Counted from the first letter of the stretch, positions 50,504-59,643 are shown. The stretch is DNA of 64,000 bases from DATEDA01 sp963744255 (GCA_963744255.1 CAVUSZ010000054.1:62001-126000); one strand, 5' to 3'. Translations and numbers: made by a program. The notes: a model not told the origin generated them from the letters alone.

Positions 50504-50507
50504 GTTT

Positions 50508-52208
50508 TCAGGGTTTCCAATCCACCGAGTGCTCTTCGAGGTAGGCGTCGACGGCGGCGCCCACGGTGGGATGGAAGCTCGCGGCACCGAAGCGCTCGAA
50601 CATCTCAAAGCGCTTCAGCTTGTCCTTGACCGGATCCTTCATTTCGGCGAAACGCAGCTCTATCCGCGATGCGCGCAGGGTCTGCTCGAGCTCGGCGAGC
50701 ATGTCCGCCGATGTGACGTCGATGCTGGTGACCGGCTCGGCGGCCACGATGATCCGCCGCACCAGCGTCGGCGATCGCGCCACGGCTTCCAGCACGCGCT
50801 GGTGAAACAGCTCGGCATTGGCGAAGAACAGCGGTGCGTCCCAACGGAACAGCACCAGGCCGGGTATGAGCCGCGCATTGGGATAGCGTTTGATGTCGTG
50901 GTAGCCGCGGATGCCGTTGACTCGGCCCAGCACGGCGTAGTGAGGCCGCCAGCCGTCCCATAGAAATTCGATGACCGCGATGACGATGGCCAGGCCTATG
51001 CCGGGAATCACTCCCAGCACGGCAACGCCGAGGAAACAGACAACGGACAGCCAGAACTCCCAGCGCTGGATGCGGAAGATGCGGCGCAGGTCGTCGAATT
51101 CGAACAAGCCGATGGCCGCAGCGATCACGACCGCTGCGAGCGCACTGGTGGGCAGGTTCTCCAGCAGATTAGGTGCCAGTAGCAGCAGCAAGGCGACGGC
51201 CACGGCGCCGACTACGCCAGTAAGCTGGGTCTTCGCGCCCGAGGCTTCGGCGACCGGGGTGCGCGAGGAACTGCTGCTGATTGGAAACCCCTGGAACAGT
51301 CCAGCGGCCAGGTTGGCGGCTCCCAGACCGACCATCTCCTGGTTCGGATCGACCTGGGAACGGGTCTTGGCCGCATACGTGCGCGACAGGACGGCGGTGT
51401 CGGCGAACGCCACCATGGCGACGGCGCAGCCGCCGATCACCACGTCTCCGAGGTCGGCGAGATTGATCCACGGCAGCGCGAACGACGGCAGACCTTGCGG
51501 CAGCGGACCGAGCACCTTCACCCCGGCGCCCTGGTCGAGGCCGAACGCTCCGACCGCAACAGTAGCGCCCACCACTGCGATTAGGATGCCTGGGATTCGC
51601 TCGAAGCGCTTGAGCAGCAGGATCGCCGTCAGCGTGCCGGCGCCGACCGCGAACGCGGTCCAGTTAGCCTGGCCGCCCAGCACCGATTCAGCGATCTGCG
51701 CGAGGTCGCGCAGCGGCCCGACGCCGTCGACCGAAAAGCCGAACAGCTTGGGCAGCTGGCTGATCAGCACCGTGAGCGCGATGCCGTTCATGTAACCGTA
51801 GCGGATCGGCTTGGACAGGAGCTCGGTGACGAACCCTAGGCGCATCACTCCTACCAGGATGCACACCAGCCCCGACACTACCGCCATCAAGCTCGCCAGG
51901 GCCACGGCTCGCATCGGATCGCCACCCGAGAGCGGCAGCACGACCGCGAGAATCACCGGGGCAAGAGAGGAGTCCGGCCCCAGCACCAGAATGCGGCTGG
52001 GACCGAACAGCGCGTAAGCGAGCAGCGGGACGATAGTGGCGTACAGACCGTAGATTCCCGGGACGCCCGAAGCCACTGCGTATGCGATTCCGACCGGCAC
52101 CAGCATCGTGGTGAGCACCAGGCCGGCCATCAGATCGTGCGGCAACCAGGAGGCTTCGTACCGGCTGAGGATCTGCAGTCCGGGCAGCCAACGCTTCCAG
52201 CCGTTCAT
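50508..52208 (-). CDS. SulP-family inorganic anion transporter with STAS domain
   Basis: 566 residues. The transmembrane part (about 1-420) begins LPGLQILSRYEASWLPHDLMAGLVLTTMLVPVGIAYAVASGVPGIYGLYA, the SulP signature region, and includes GLGAANLAAGLFQGFPISSSSSRTPV. A cytosolic STAS domain covers about 440-550 (PGLVLFRWDAPLFFANAELFHQRVLEA, SIDVTSADMLAELEQ). SulP proteins carry sulfate, bicarbonate or chloride; the substrate cannot be read from sequence. No carbonic anhydrase or sulfur gene is adjacent. Start ATG 52208. Confidence 0.92.
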   Translation of the reverse strand: MNGWKRWLPGLQILSRYEASWLPHDLMAGLVLTTMLVPVGIAYAVASGVPGIYGLYATIVPLLAYALFGPSRILVLGPDSSLAPVILAVVLPLSGGDPMRAVALASLMAVVSGLVCILVGVMRLGFVTELLSKPIRYGYMNGIALTVLISQLPKLFGFSVDGVGPLRDLAQIAESVLGGQANWTAFAVGAGTLTAILLLKRFERIPGILIAVVGATVAVGAFGLDQGAGVKVLGPLPQGLPSFALPWINLADLGDVVIGGCAVAMVAFADTAVLSRTYAAKTRSQVDPNQEMVGLGAANLAAGLFQGFPISSSSSRTPVAEASGAKTQLTGVVGAVAVALLLLLAPNLLENLPTSALAAVVIAAAIGLFEFDDLRRIFRIQRWEFWLSVVCFLGVAVLGVIPGIGLAIVIAVIEFLWDGWRPHYAVLGRVNGIRGYHDIKRYPNARLIPGLVLFRWDAPLFFANAELFHQRVLEAVARSPTLVRRIIVAAEPVTSIDVTSADMLAELEQTLRASRIELRFAEMKDPVKDKLKRFEMFERFGAASFHPTVGAAVDAYLEEHSVDWKP

Positions 52209-52539
52209 GCCTTGTCCTTTGGATGGAGCGCATTCAAAGGCAACGATCTGGGGCGGTGCGTCGGGCCTTCAGCCGCTCCAGCGCAGGAGCCCGAGGACCA
52301 GCAGCGCCAAGAAAAAGCGTCTCGCTGATCATGAGCACGACCCGGCTTGAGGCCGAGGGTCACGAGCTCCTGCGTCCTCGTGCCGATCGCGGCGATTGCC
52401 GCCACTGGGCACCAGCGCGATGCGTTGTCTTTCGGCACTCGCAGTGTCCGATCGTGGTACACCTCGCACGATTTGCTCCGCGCAGCGTGAGCAGCAATAT
52501 GACGAAGCGTGCGTCCGCCCTCGTGGCGCCGAACGCTCG
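52209..52539. other. intergenic region between sulP and the integron cassettes
   Basis: No gene recognised. It holds the sulP leader on the minus strand and ends at the first attC-like remnant. Confidence 0.35.
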
Positions 52540-52573
52540 CGCTAACCGGCCGCCGAAGAGCAGGGGTTAGCCC
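52540..52573. other. attC-like remnant (integron cassette recombination site)
   Basis: GCTAACC (52541-52547) and GGTTAGC (52565-52571) form short inverted core boxes of the integron type, and the TAA stop of the hydrolase gene lies inside the right box. Only 34 bp long, without the inner arms of a complete attC, so it is probably a deleted copy. Confidence 0.45.
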
Positions 52574-53364
52574 CGTTCGAGGAAATTCGAGATCGCCTCA
52601 TTAACGACCTCCGGATGCGTAACGGGTCCCATGTGCCCGAGACCCTCGAACTCCACGATTTCTACCCGTGGGAGTACGCGCGTTAGTACCCTTGCCACGC
52701 CTCGGGACGACGCTGGCGAGTTCTTGCCGACCATGTATAGAACCGGAACGTTAAGCTCTGCGAATGCCCGCAGGGGCGTGGGTTCACCGAACAACGCGTT
52801 TGCCCAGCCGCGAACGTTGGTGACGGCGGTTGCAATAGGCCCTTTGCGTGGTTCAGGCATGTGAGCCCAAGCGCCTGCGCCCATCCAGAAATCGATAAAG
52901 CACTCGGCCGCGCGGGCGGGGTCGCCGGCGTCGAGCGCGGCGCCTGCGTGCGCGACGGCACCGCGGATACCGTCCGCGTCGTTTGGTGGAGGCGATTCGG
53001 CGTCAAGCAACGCGAACAGCGTGGGCTCATACAAGGCCATGACGCGGACGCGATGCGGTTCTGCTATGGCCGCGATGAGTGCCACTGCGGCCCCATAGGA
53101 ATGCGCGACTAACGCAAAGTGATCACCAGCGCGGGCTAAGACGGGCTCAAGTAATGCGACTTCATCGCGCAGCCAAACTGGTCGATCCGTAGGCCATGCG
53201 GGACTCTTGCCCACGCCGTACGAGTCGGCGGCCAGCACGTGGAACCTCGGCGCAAGCGTCTCCATCAATGCTCGCCACTGGCTCGAACTGCTCGCGTTTG
53301 CGTGCAGGCAAACGACGCTCGGGCCAGAGCCGACCTCGCGGAAGAACGGGCTGACGAGCTGCAT
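52567..53364 (-). CDS. alpha/beta-hydrolase family protein
   Basis: 265 residues. VVCLHANASSSSQWRALMETL is the oxyanion region. VAHSYGAAVALIAAI carries the nucleophilic Ser in the G-x-S-x-G-like elbow (here H-S-Y-G). PVLYMVGKNSPASSRGVARVL holds the acid region and GLGHMGPVTHPEVV the catalytic His. A general esterase/haloperoxidase-like hydrolase. It lies between two attC-type sites and its stop falls in the left one, as in an integron gene cassette. Confidence 0.86.
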   Translation of the reverse strand: MQLVSPFFREVGSGPSVVCLHANASSSSQWRALMETLAPRFHVLAADSYGVGKSPAWPTDRPVWLRDEVALLEPVLARAGDHFALVAHSYGAAVALIAAIAEPHRVRVMALYEPTLFALLDAESPPPNDADGIRGAVAHAGAALDAGDPARAAECFIDFWMGAGAWAHMPEPRKGPIATAVTNVRGWANALFGEPTPLRAFAELNVPVLYMVGKNSPASSRGVARVLTRVLPRVEIVEFEGLGHMGPVTHPEVVNEAISNFLERG

Positions 53365-53390
53365 TCAAGTGCCTGCGCGGATAGTCACGG

Positions 53391-53470
53391 GGCTAACGAC
53401 TCAGTTCAGCGGCCCGAGCGAGAGGGCGAAGCCCGCTCGCTCGGACCGCTGCAACTGATGATGGTTAGGC
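53391..53470. other. attC site (80 bp)
   Basis: Outer boxes are GGCTAAC (53391-53397) and GTTAGGC (53464-53470). Inside, CAGTT-CAGCGG-CCGAGCGAG pairs with CTCGCTCGG-CCGCTG-AACTG, leaving single unpaired bases, the extrahelical bases expected for attC folding. It abuts the TGA of the oxidase gene at 53471, so it serves as that cassette's attC read on the minus strand. Confidence 0.8.
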
Positions 53471-54079
53471 TCACTCCTGCTCATCTTCGGCGCGGTCACG
53501 ACGCGGCAGAGAATCGCGAAAAGCGTCAAACGTCTTCCACGCCGGGGCTGGTGGCGTGTACTCGGGCCGCGGCGCATATACCGAGTGTTCGAGTAGTTGC
53601 ATCTTGTGTATGTAGCGAGGGCAATTGGGAAAGATTTTCGTTGCCGTGACGCGAACAATAAACACAGACCCGGGGTACTCGGTGCGCAGCGGATCATCTT
53701 CCACGACCTGAGCTGTGCCGTTGACGCGGAGCCGCTTTGGGTGCTCGAAGTCGAGGAACAGTAGCCCGACATGCGGGTTGAGGAGCACGTTTCCCCAAGT
53801 TCGGTACATGCCATTACCGTCGTAATCAGGAATAGCAAGGGTGCGATCGTCGAGCACGTGCACGAACCCGGGCAGCCCACCCTTATAGGAACAGTCGGGG
53901 TGACCACGGGCATCAGCTGTTGCTATGAAAAACATGGGGCATCGCTGGATGAACGCGCGGTCCTCGTTGGTAAACGCCGTGCGAACTGTTACCTGCTCCA
54001 GGCGGTCAGCTAGAGGCCGCGTTTCACGGACGTCCTGAAGCTGCCGCATCCCATCGTGATACATCGGATCGTCAGCCAT
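53471..54079 (-). CDS. pyridoxamine 5'-phosphate oxidase-like flavin-binding protein
   Basis: 202 residues from ATG 54079, with GGGAGGAT upstream. A split-barrel FMN-binding fold: AFIQRCPMFFIATADARGHPDCSYKGGLPGFVHVLDD, NGMYRTWGNVLLNPHVGLLFLDFEHPKRLRVNGTAQV, ending KIFPNCPRYIHKMQLLEHS. Members reduce or bind F420/FMN ligands; none is specifically implicated here. It forms a cassette with the DUF302 gene behind it: there is no attC between the two. Confidence 0.86.
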   Translation of the reverse strand: MADDPMYHDGMRQLQDVRETRPLADRLEQVTVRTAFTNEDRAFIQRCPMFFIATADARGHPDCSYKGGLPGFVHVLDDRTLAIPDYDGNGMYRTWGNVLLNPHVGLLFLDFEHPKRLRVNGTAQVVEDDPLRTEYPGSVFIVRVTATKIFPNCPRYIHKMQLLEHSVYAPRPEYTPPAPAWKTFDAFRDSLPRRDRAEDEQE

Positions 54080-54121
54080 CAATCCTCCCGGTGGATCAAC
54101 GTGGGCGTCACGACGGATCGC

Positions 54122-54604
54122 TTACTTCACCGCCTCATCAGCCATAGCTGCGAGCGTGCTTTCAACCTTTTCGGCCACTGCCTTGTCCGACTGTACTCCG
54201 TGTCGAACGTATATGGTTCCGTACAGATACTCGGAGGAGTTGTAGCTCAAGAATACTTTGCCGCTCGGGTCCTCCCACGCCATCGCTTTAAGTGGAAGAT
54301 CGATTGCAACCGTAGGCGCCTTGATAAAGACCGGTGTGCCGAGACGCGGATTGCCGAACACGATGACGGTTGCGCGCGGCATTTTTAGGCCGACCGACTC
54401 GGCCGCTGCGGCATGGTCCAAACGAGCGAAGACCATGAACCCCCGTTTCCTTGCCGCTGCCTCGAACCTCTCGATTGTTGCATCGACGGAATGCGCGCTC
54501 GGCTTTGTGATTAACCCGTCGACAGCAAGCGCCGAAACGGCAATGGCGGAAAGCAGTATCGCGATAGCCGGAGGGGCGACGTGGCGTAGAGACATGACGA
54601 GCAT
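54122..54604 (-). CDS. DUF302 family exported protein
   Basis: 160 residues. N-terminal signal or anchor helix (PAIAILLSAIAVSALAV). DUF302 core: KPSAHSVDATIERFEAAARKRGFMVFARLDHAAAAESVGLKMPRATVIVFGNPRLGTPVF, then LPLKAMAWEDPSGKVFLSYNSSEYL. The family forms small alpha/beta dimers of unknown function. It is separated from the oxidase gene by 42 bp on the same strand and bounded upstream by an attC-like remnant. Confidence 0.88.
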   Translation of the reverse strand: MLVMSLRHVAPPAIAILLSAIAVSALAVDGLITKPSAHSVDATIERFEAAARKRGFMVFARLDHAAAAESVGLKMPRATVIVFGNPRLGTPVFIKAPTVAIDLPLKAMAWEDPSGKVFLSYNSSEYLYGTIYVRHGVQSDKAVAEKVESTLAAMADEAVK

Positions 54605-54663
54605 CCTTCGAGGTGTGGTGGAGAGACGTGGCGCGGCTAGGATGCCATCGCCACAGCTGTGAC

Positions 54664-54694
54664 GCCCAACGTCCGCTCGAACGCGGGGTTAAAC
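54664..54694. other. attC-like remnant
   Basis: GCCCAAC (54664-54670) and GTTAAAC (54688-54694) flank CCGCTC-G-AACGCGGG. The right part equals the right arm of the attC at 55614-55718 (CCGCTCGAACGCGGGGTTA). The left arm is missing, so it appears to be a deleted site between the DUF302 and PhzF genes. Confidence 0.5.
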
Positions 54695-54710
54695 GGCCCG
54701 ACCCTGTGAG

Positions 54711-55592
54711 TCAAAGCAGTTGTCCCTGCACGGTCGGAATCACACCCCCGCCCACGCGCACCTCGGAGGTGCCGGCGTTTCGAGCTCGCAGCAGGACCAA
54801 GGAAGGCCGACGAATTTCGTACCCTTGCTCAATCCGCAAAAATAGATCGGAGCCGGAGTAGAAACGATGCTCCAAGAGGTATGCGCCTAGGAACGCGGCC
54901 CCATTACCCGTGGCCGGGTCTTCACGCACCCCGTGGGCCTCGAAGAAGAACCTGGCGCACAGGTCATTCTCGGGGTGGTGCGTCTCGGAGCAGAAAAGGT
55001 AGACAAGGGGCGGGAAACCGTCCGCGGCAAGTGGAGCGAATGCCTCGAGGTCAAGCTGGCTTTGACGAAGCGCCTTGAGACTGCGCAACGGGACGATCAT
55101 GGCAGAAGTGCCAGCAGAGCACTGCTGAACGGGCGCTCTGATCTCGATGTCCTCCGGCGATACTCCGAGTGCAGGCGCGATGCGCTCCCTAGGACACGTG
55201 GCCCCAAGCAACACCGGCGGTGCGAGGAACCATCCCACCTCTTCGCCACGCGGGGAAGACTCGAAGGTGACCGGTACCTGTCCTACCGCGAGGTTGAGCC
55301 GCACTGGGCCGGAAGCTTTCGGCTCAAGGTGATGACGGACGACCCACGCCGTACCAAGGATTGGGTGCCCGGCGAAGGCGATCTCCCGAGCGGGAGTGAA
55401 GATACGAATTCGATACCCACGGTCCTGCTCCGGCAACGACGTCACGAAGGTCGTTTCCGAGTAGTTTGTTTCCGCCGCGATCCGCAGCATCGTGTCGTCC
55501 GACAAACGATTTGCGCCGACGACCACCGCGAGTTGATTCCCGGCGTAAGGTCGCTCCGCGAAGACATCTACTATGTAGAAGCTGTGTGCCAT
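54711..55592 (-). CDS. PhzF-family isomerase-like protein
   Basis: 293 residues of the diaminopimelate-epimerase-like fold: YIVDVFAERPYAGNQLAVVVGA, TNYSETTFV with the catalytic Glu of PhzF, FTPAREIAFAGHPILGTAWV, and VREDPATGNGAAFLGAYL as the second-half signature. No other phenazine gene is present, so it is more likely a generic PhzF-like isomerase. It lies between attC-type sites as a single-gene cassette. Confidence 0.9.
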   Translation of the reverse strand: MAHSFYIVDVFAERPYAGNQLAVVVGANRLSDDTMLRIAAETNYSETTFVTSLPEQDRGYRIRIFTPAREIAFAGHPILGTAWVVRHHLEPKASGPVRLNLAVGQVPVTFESSPRGEEVGWFLAPPVLLGATCPRERIAPALGVSPEDIEIRAPVQQCSAGTSAMIVPLRSLKALRQSQLDLEAFAPLAADGFPPLVYLFCSETHHPENDLCARFFFEAHGVREDPATGNGAAFLGAYLLEHRFYSGSDLFLRIEQGYEIRRPSLVLLRARNAGTSEVRVGGGVIPTVQGQLL

Positions 55593-55613
55593 GGGTTTGG
55601 CTGCATCCGGGCC

Positions 55614-55718
55614 GTCTAACGCTCGCGTTGAGCGGCGCGCTCACCGCCTCACGAAAAGCACGGCGTCAAACGCAAAGCAACCACGCTTCCACGCGTCCGC
55701 TCGAACGCGGGGTTAGCC
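55614..55718. other. attC site (105 bp)
   Basis: Outer boxes GTCTAAC (55614-55620) and GTTAGCC (55712-55718). Inner arms CGCGTT-G-AGCGG-CGCG and CGCG-T-CCGCTC-G-AACGCG are complementary apart from single extra bases. The TAA stop of the cupin gene (55713) lies in the right box, the usual arrangement for a gene cassette on the minus strand. Confidence 0.78.
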
Positions 55719-56141
55719 GCCTGCATGGCCGGGCGGGTGGTCGACAAACCACTGAACGATACTGGGCATGTCCTGCTCAAATCCGCCCGGTATGGAAAGG
55801 TTCAACGCGCCGGCTCGGGCTTCACCCCGGTTCTCGAAGTCATGTGTAACACCAGCCGGTACAAGGACAAAGGACCCTCTCGGGGCATCCAGCCACTTGC
55901 CGTCTACCAAGAAGCTCATCGTGCCCTCTATAACGTAGAACACGTCATCTTCGGGGTGGGAGTGAGCGCCAGGGCCCTGGGTGTGAGGCTCAAGCCACCA
56001 CTCCGAGATCGAATAACGGTCTGCGGTTTCAACGCCGTCGGCTTTGAATACGGCGGCGATCCGGCCCATCGAATAAGACCTTCCCTCGCCCGGACGAAGA
56101 AGAATGGCAGTGCGGGTAGAGCTTGGAGCCGAAGTATCCAT
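55713..56141 (-). CDS. cupin-domain protein
   Basis: 142 residues, a single cupin: WWLEPHTQGPGAHSHPEDDVFYVIEGTMSFLVDGKW is motif 1 with the His-x-His...Glu metal ligands. PRGSFVLVPAGVTHDFENRG is motif 2 with the third His. Likely a metal-binding sugar-, quercetin- or polyketide-type cupin of unknown substrate. It forms a one-gene cassette between the attC sites at 55614 and 56180. Confidence 0.88.
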   Translation of the reverse strand: MDTSAPSSTRTAILLRPGEGRSYSMGRIAAVFKADGVETADRYSISEWWLEPHTQGPGAHSHPEDDVFYVIEGTMSFLVDGKWLDAPRGSFVLVPAGVTHDFENRGEARAGALNLSIPGGFEQDMPSIVQWFVDHPPGHAGG

Positions 56142-56179
56142 GGGAGTCTATGAACCATGACGTCGATGGAAAATGAGGC

Positions 56180-56273
56180 GGCTAACGCCAGAGTTCAGCC
56201 GCCGCCGAGGAGCGAAGCGACAAGGGTACCGCAAGCGTAGCTTGCGGCGGTCGGCTGCAACGACGGGTTGGGC
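56180..56273. other. attC site (94 bp)
   Basis: Outer boxes GGCTAAC (56180-56186) and GTTGGGC (56267-56273). Arms GTT-C-AGCCG-C-CGCCG and CGGCGG-T-CGGCT-G-CAAC pair with single extrahelical bases. A central hairpin CCGCAAGC-GTA-GCTTGCGG (56229-56247) fills the loop. It lies 18 bp after the LysR stop on the minus strand. Confidence 0.78.
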
Positions 56274-56291
56274 ATCATTGGACCCGAGGCG

Positions 56292-57275
56292 TCAAGCGCT
56301 GCGCGGAGTCTTCCCGCGCGCTTGCAGCAGTGGATCGGCAAAGCTTTGCTCGTGGATCAGCGTGAGCTCTTCGGGATCGAATGCCGCGAAGGCTCCCGCG
56401 GCGAATTCGAGGAACGCGGCGATTTTCGGGGAGAGTCGCGGCGTCCTGCGATAAATCGCATAGACCGGGAAGCCACCCGGACAGGTCCAATCGGCGAGCA
56501 CCCTGCGTAGGCGACCCGATTTGATATAGGCCGGATCGAAGTTGCCCCCTCTGTAGAGTCCGGCGCCACCCAGGATCGCAGCTAGTATTCCCTCGCGATC
56601 GTCGGAGACGATCGCAGGCTGGACGATGTTGACCATCTTGCGCTCGCCACGGCGCTCGAAGGTCCACTCGTTCAGCAGCTTCCCCAGTCCGGGGTACCAA
56701 TACACGAGACACCGATGGCGCAGCAGATCGTCGGGCTCGGTGGGCACGCCGGCGTGCTCCAGATAGTCAGGCGAACCATAGACGCCGAACCGGACTGTGG
56801 CAATCCGACGGGCAACGAGACCGGATTCCGGAGGCTCGCTCACCCGCAGCATGAGATCCACTCCCTCGGCATGCATCTCTTTCACTTGTGTCAGCACCAG
56901 CATTTCCAGCTTCAAGTCGGGATGCCGCCGCGTGAACCCGGCGATTGCGGGCATGATGATGCCTCCACTGAGCGAGACACTAAGCCCGATGCGCAGCGTC
57001 CCCCGCAAGCGCTCAGAAGGCTTTGCTACAGTCGCTTCAAGCTCGGTGAGCTGATCGAGAATCGCGCGGCCGCGTTCGTAGATCGTTTCGCCGTCCTGGG
57101 TTAGTCGCAGCTGCCGCGTCGTGCGGTAGAAGACCGAGACGCGGAGTTCTTTCTCCAGGTCGGACACGGCATGGCTCACCGCCGATGGCGTGACGCCGAG
57201 CGTGCGCGCTGCCTTCGAGAAACTCCCCGCATCGGCCGCTCGCACCACCATTTCCAGCCGCCGCAGCTTTTCCAT
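56292..57275 (-). CDS. LysR-family transcriptional regulator
   Basis: 327 residues. An N-terminal helix-turn-helix (RLEMVVRAADAGSFSKAARTLGVTPSAVSHAVSDLEKEL) is followed by an effector-binding domain (GTLRIGLSVSLSGGIIMPAIAGFTRRHPDLKLEMLV). It is divergent from the Bug gene at 57406 with 130 bp between, the standard LysR-target layout, so it probably controls that gene in response to its ligand. The C terminus is slightly longer than usual. Confidence 0.92.
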   Translation of the reverse strand: MEKLRRLEMVVRAADAGSFSKAARTLGVTPSAVSHAVSDLEKELRVSVFYRTTRQLRLTQDGETIYERGRAILDQLTELEATVAKPSERLRGTLRIGLSVSLSGGIIMPAIAGFTRRHPDLKLEMLVLTQVKEMHAEGVDLMLRVSEPPESGLVARRIATVRFGVYGSPDYLEHAGVPTEPDDLLRHRCLVYWYPGLGKLLNEWTFERRGERKMVNIVQPAIVSDDREGILAAILGGAGLYRGGNFDPAYIKSGRLRRVLADWTCPGGFPVYAIYRRTPRLSPKIAAFLEFAAGAFAAFDPEELTLIHEQSFADPLLQARGKTPRSA

Positions 57276-57405
57276 GACACCCTCCGCACAGGATTGCGCA
57301 GCAGGATTATTTGTGAATTCTTCTCATAAGTGAAGTGCCCGCCGATGTCTCGACCTCACGGCCCGTGAGCAATAGACTGGAACTGCACCTAGTGAGGAGG
57401 TGGTC

Positions 57406-58377
57406 ATGAATCTGCCCGTCGCAGCGTGGTCGTTGATGGTGCTCGGCGCCGTGTTGAGTGGCCCGACGTTCGCGCAAACCTATCCGAACAAGCCGATCAG
57501 GCTCATCGTGCCGAGCGCGCCCGGAAGCCCCCCGGACATTCGCGCCCGCTGGCTCGCGGAAGAGCTCGCGCCGACGCTCGGGCAGTCAATTGTGGTCGAC
57601 AACAAAGCGGGCGCGGCTGGCAGCATCGGCACGGAAGCAGGTGCCAGGAGTGCCCCCGATGGCTACACGTTGCTACTGGTGCACCAGGGAACAGTCGCGA
57701 TCAACCCGCACCTCTACGCTCGAACGGGCTACGATCCGATCGCGGACTTCGCGCCGGTAGCGCGGCTGGTCGTGAGTCCAATGCTGCTCGCCGTTCATCC
57801 GGAGATGCCGGTGACCTCCGTTGCGGACCTTATTCGCCTCGCCAAGGAGAAACCCGGGCAACTCACGTTCGGGTCGGGTGGAACCGGAACGCCGCCGCAT
57901 ATGGCGGGAGAACTCTTCAAGCGAATGGCAAAGATCGATGTCGTTCATGTGCCATACAAGGGTGCTTCGCCCGCCCTTTTCGATCTCATGGCGGGGCGGC
58001 TCTCGTACACGATCGACAGCATTGCGATTCAGCTGCCCCAGCTCAGGACCGGGAAGCTCAAAGCACTGGCGGTCACCAGCGCGAAGCGTGTCGCCTCGCT
58101 GCCAGACGTTCCAACGATCACGGAATCCGGCCTCTCCGGCTTCGAGTACTGGAGCTGGATGGGGATCTGTGCCCCGGCCGGCACGCCGAAGGAGATCGTT
58201 TCCCGACTGCATCAGGGCATTCTCGGAATCCTGGGCACACCGCAGGCGCGTGAATGGCTCGCGGCTCAAGGCGGCGAACCGGTGAGAGAGACGCCGGAAG
58301 AATTTGCGGGATTCATCAAGGCCGAGCACGCGAAATGGGGCGCGATCGTGCGCGAAGCCGGAATAGTCGCCGAATAG
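57406..58377 (+). CDS. Bug-family (TctC) periplasmic solute-binding protein
   Basis: 323 residues from ATG 57406, preceded by GAGGAGG. The signal peptide ends TFAQ. Mature part: TYPNKPIRLIVPSAPGSPPDIRARWLAEEL, SIVVDNKAGAAGSIGTEAGARSAPDGYT, VHVPYKGASPALFDLMAGRLSY. The loop reads APGSPPD instead of the common PPGGxxD, so ligand specificity may differ. No membrane transporter components are near. Divergent from LysR and followed by a methyltransferase gene 42 bp on. Confidence 0.9.
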   Translation: MNLPVAAWSLMVLGAVLSGPTFAQTYPNKPIRLIVPSAPGSPPDIRARWLAEELAPTLGQSIVVDNKAGAAGSIGTEAGARSAPDGYTLLLVHQGTVAINPHLYARTGYDPIADFAPVARLVVSPMLLAVHPEMPVTSVADLIRLAKEKPGQLTFGSGGTGTPPHMAGELFKRMAKIDVVHVPYKGASPALFDLMAGRLSYTIDSIAIQLPQLRTGKLKALAVTSAKRVASLPDVPTITESGLSGFEYWSWMGICAPAGTPKEIVSRLHQGILGILGTPQAREWLAAQGGEPVRETPEEFAGFIKAEHAKWGAIVREAGIVAE

Positions 58378-58419
58378 ATTTGTCAACGAGGCAAGTAATC
58401 GGTTTTCCGCAGATCACCC

Positions 58420-59439
58420 ATGAACGAACGCGCCAAGCAGGACCGCCTTCTACGAGAGCAGCTGCGGTGCATGATCGACGGCTATCGGATCTCGCAGCTC
58501 GTCTACGTGGCCGCCGAACTGCGCATCGCCGACTTGTTGCAGGACGGGGCGAAGCGCGCCGATGAACTCGCCGCGGCGACGCGCGCGGACCCGCGCTCGC
58601 TTTTCAGGGTTCTGCGGGCCCTCGCGAGCGCCGGTGTTCTCGAGCAGTTGGGCGACGAGCGCTTCGCGCTCGCGCCGTTGGGCGAATGGTTGCGATCCGA
58701 TACCGACGAGTCGCTGCGCCCATGGGCGCTCTTTAGCGCGCGGATGTATCGCGCCTGGGGAAATTTCCTCGGCAGCATCGAATCGGGCCAGGGCGGTCTT
58801 GGGAGCGGCCACGGCAAGCGCCGATGGGAGCGCCTCGAGCGATCGCCGGAAGAGGCGCGCATCTTCCACGACGCGATGGGAGCAAACGCCACGTGGGTCG
58901 CGCGCGCGGTGCTCGATGCTTACGACTTCTCCGCTTTCGGGAGCATCGTCGATGTCGGAGGAGGAAACGGGACTTTTATCGCTTCGATACTAAGCACGTA
59001 CCCGAGCGCGCAGGGTGTCGTATTCGATCTGCCCGAGGCTGTCGGCGACGCGGGGGCGCGTCTCCAGGCCGCGGGGCTCGCCGCGCGCTGCCAGCTCCGC
59101 GCGGGAAGTTTCTTCGATCTCGTGCCTCCGGGCGGCGATGCGTACCTTCTCTCCCGCGTCCTCCACGACTGGGACGATGATCACGCCGCCCAGATTCTCC
59201 AAAGCACGCGGCGGGCCATGACGCCCGGTGCGACGCTCTTGATCATTGAGCGGATGCTCAACACCGAGAGGCCGAGCGTCGAAGCGACGCTCTCCGACCT
59301 CAACATGTTATTGATGAACGGCGGGTGCGAGCGAACCAGCGCGGAGTTCGACGGCTTGCTCGCTGCCACCGGATTTAGCCTAGCGCGCGTTGTGGCGACC
59401 CAGACGCCAATTCAGATCCTTGAGGCCGTCGCGATCTGA
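58420..59439 (+). CDS. O-methyltransferase (plant-caffeate/tetracenomycin type)
   Basis: 339 residues. The N-terminal dimerisation domain (YRISQLVYVAAELRIADLLQDGAKRADELAAATRADPRSLFRVLRALASAGVLEQ) is a winged helix. The SAM fold has motif I IVDVGGGNGTFIASIL, an aspartate-ending loop VVFDLPEAVGDA, SRVLHDWDDDHAAQIL with the catalytic His, and a C-terminal ERTSAEFDGLLAATGFSL. Members methylate phenolic or polyketide hydroxyls. Followed by an attC site 123 bp on, so it could be the last gene of a large cassette with the LysR and Bug genes. Confidence 0.9.
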   Translation: MNERAKQDRLLREQLRCMIDGYRISQLVYVAAELRIADLLQDGAKRADELAAATRADPRSLFRVLRALASAGVLEQLGDERFALAPLGEWLRSDTDESLRPWALFSARMYRAWGNFLGSIESGQGGLGSGHGKRRWERLERSPEEARIFHDAMGANATWVARAVLDAYDFSAFGSIVDVGGGNGTFIASILSTYPSAQGVVFDLPEAVGDAGARLQAAGLAARCQLRAGSFFDLVPPGGDAYLLSRVLHDWDDDHAAQILQSTRRAMTPGATLLIIERMLNTERPSVEATLSDLNMLLMNGGCERTSAEFDGLLAATGFSLARVVATQTPIQILEAVAI

Positions 59440-59562
59440 AGGTCGCCGCGCAAGATCCAGTGCGAGGAGGTCGCAGATCAGGCGGCTCGGCGGACCACCA
59501 CGGAGTCCGAACGTCGAACCAGCCGACCTCAATGTTGATACGGGGACCCGATGCTCGATGAT

Positions 59563-59643
59563 GCCCAACGTCGCCCATCAGCGGCCCGCGAAATAGCGGG
59601 CGCGAGCCCGCTGTGAAGCGGTCCGCTGCTCGGATGGTTGGGC
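59563..59643. other. attC site (81 bp)
   Basis: Outer boxes GCCCAAC (59563-59569) and GTTGGGC (59637-59643), both exact matches to RYYYAAC and GTTRRRY. The palindrome extends outward (GATGCCCAAC/GTTGGGCATC). Inner arms CAGCGG-C-CCGC and GCGG-T-CCGCTG pair with an unpaired base. It sits between convergent genes, 12 bp from the Bug gene stop at 59655. Confidence 0.82.
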
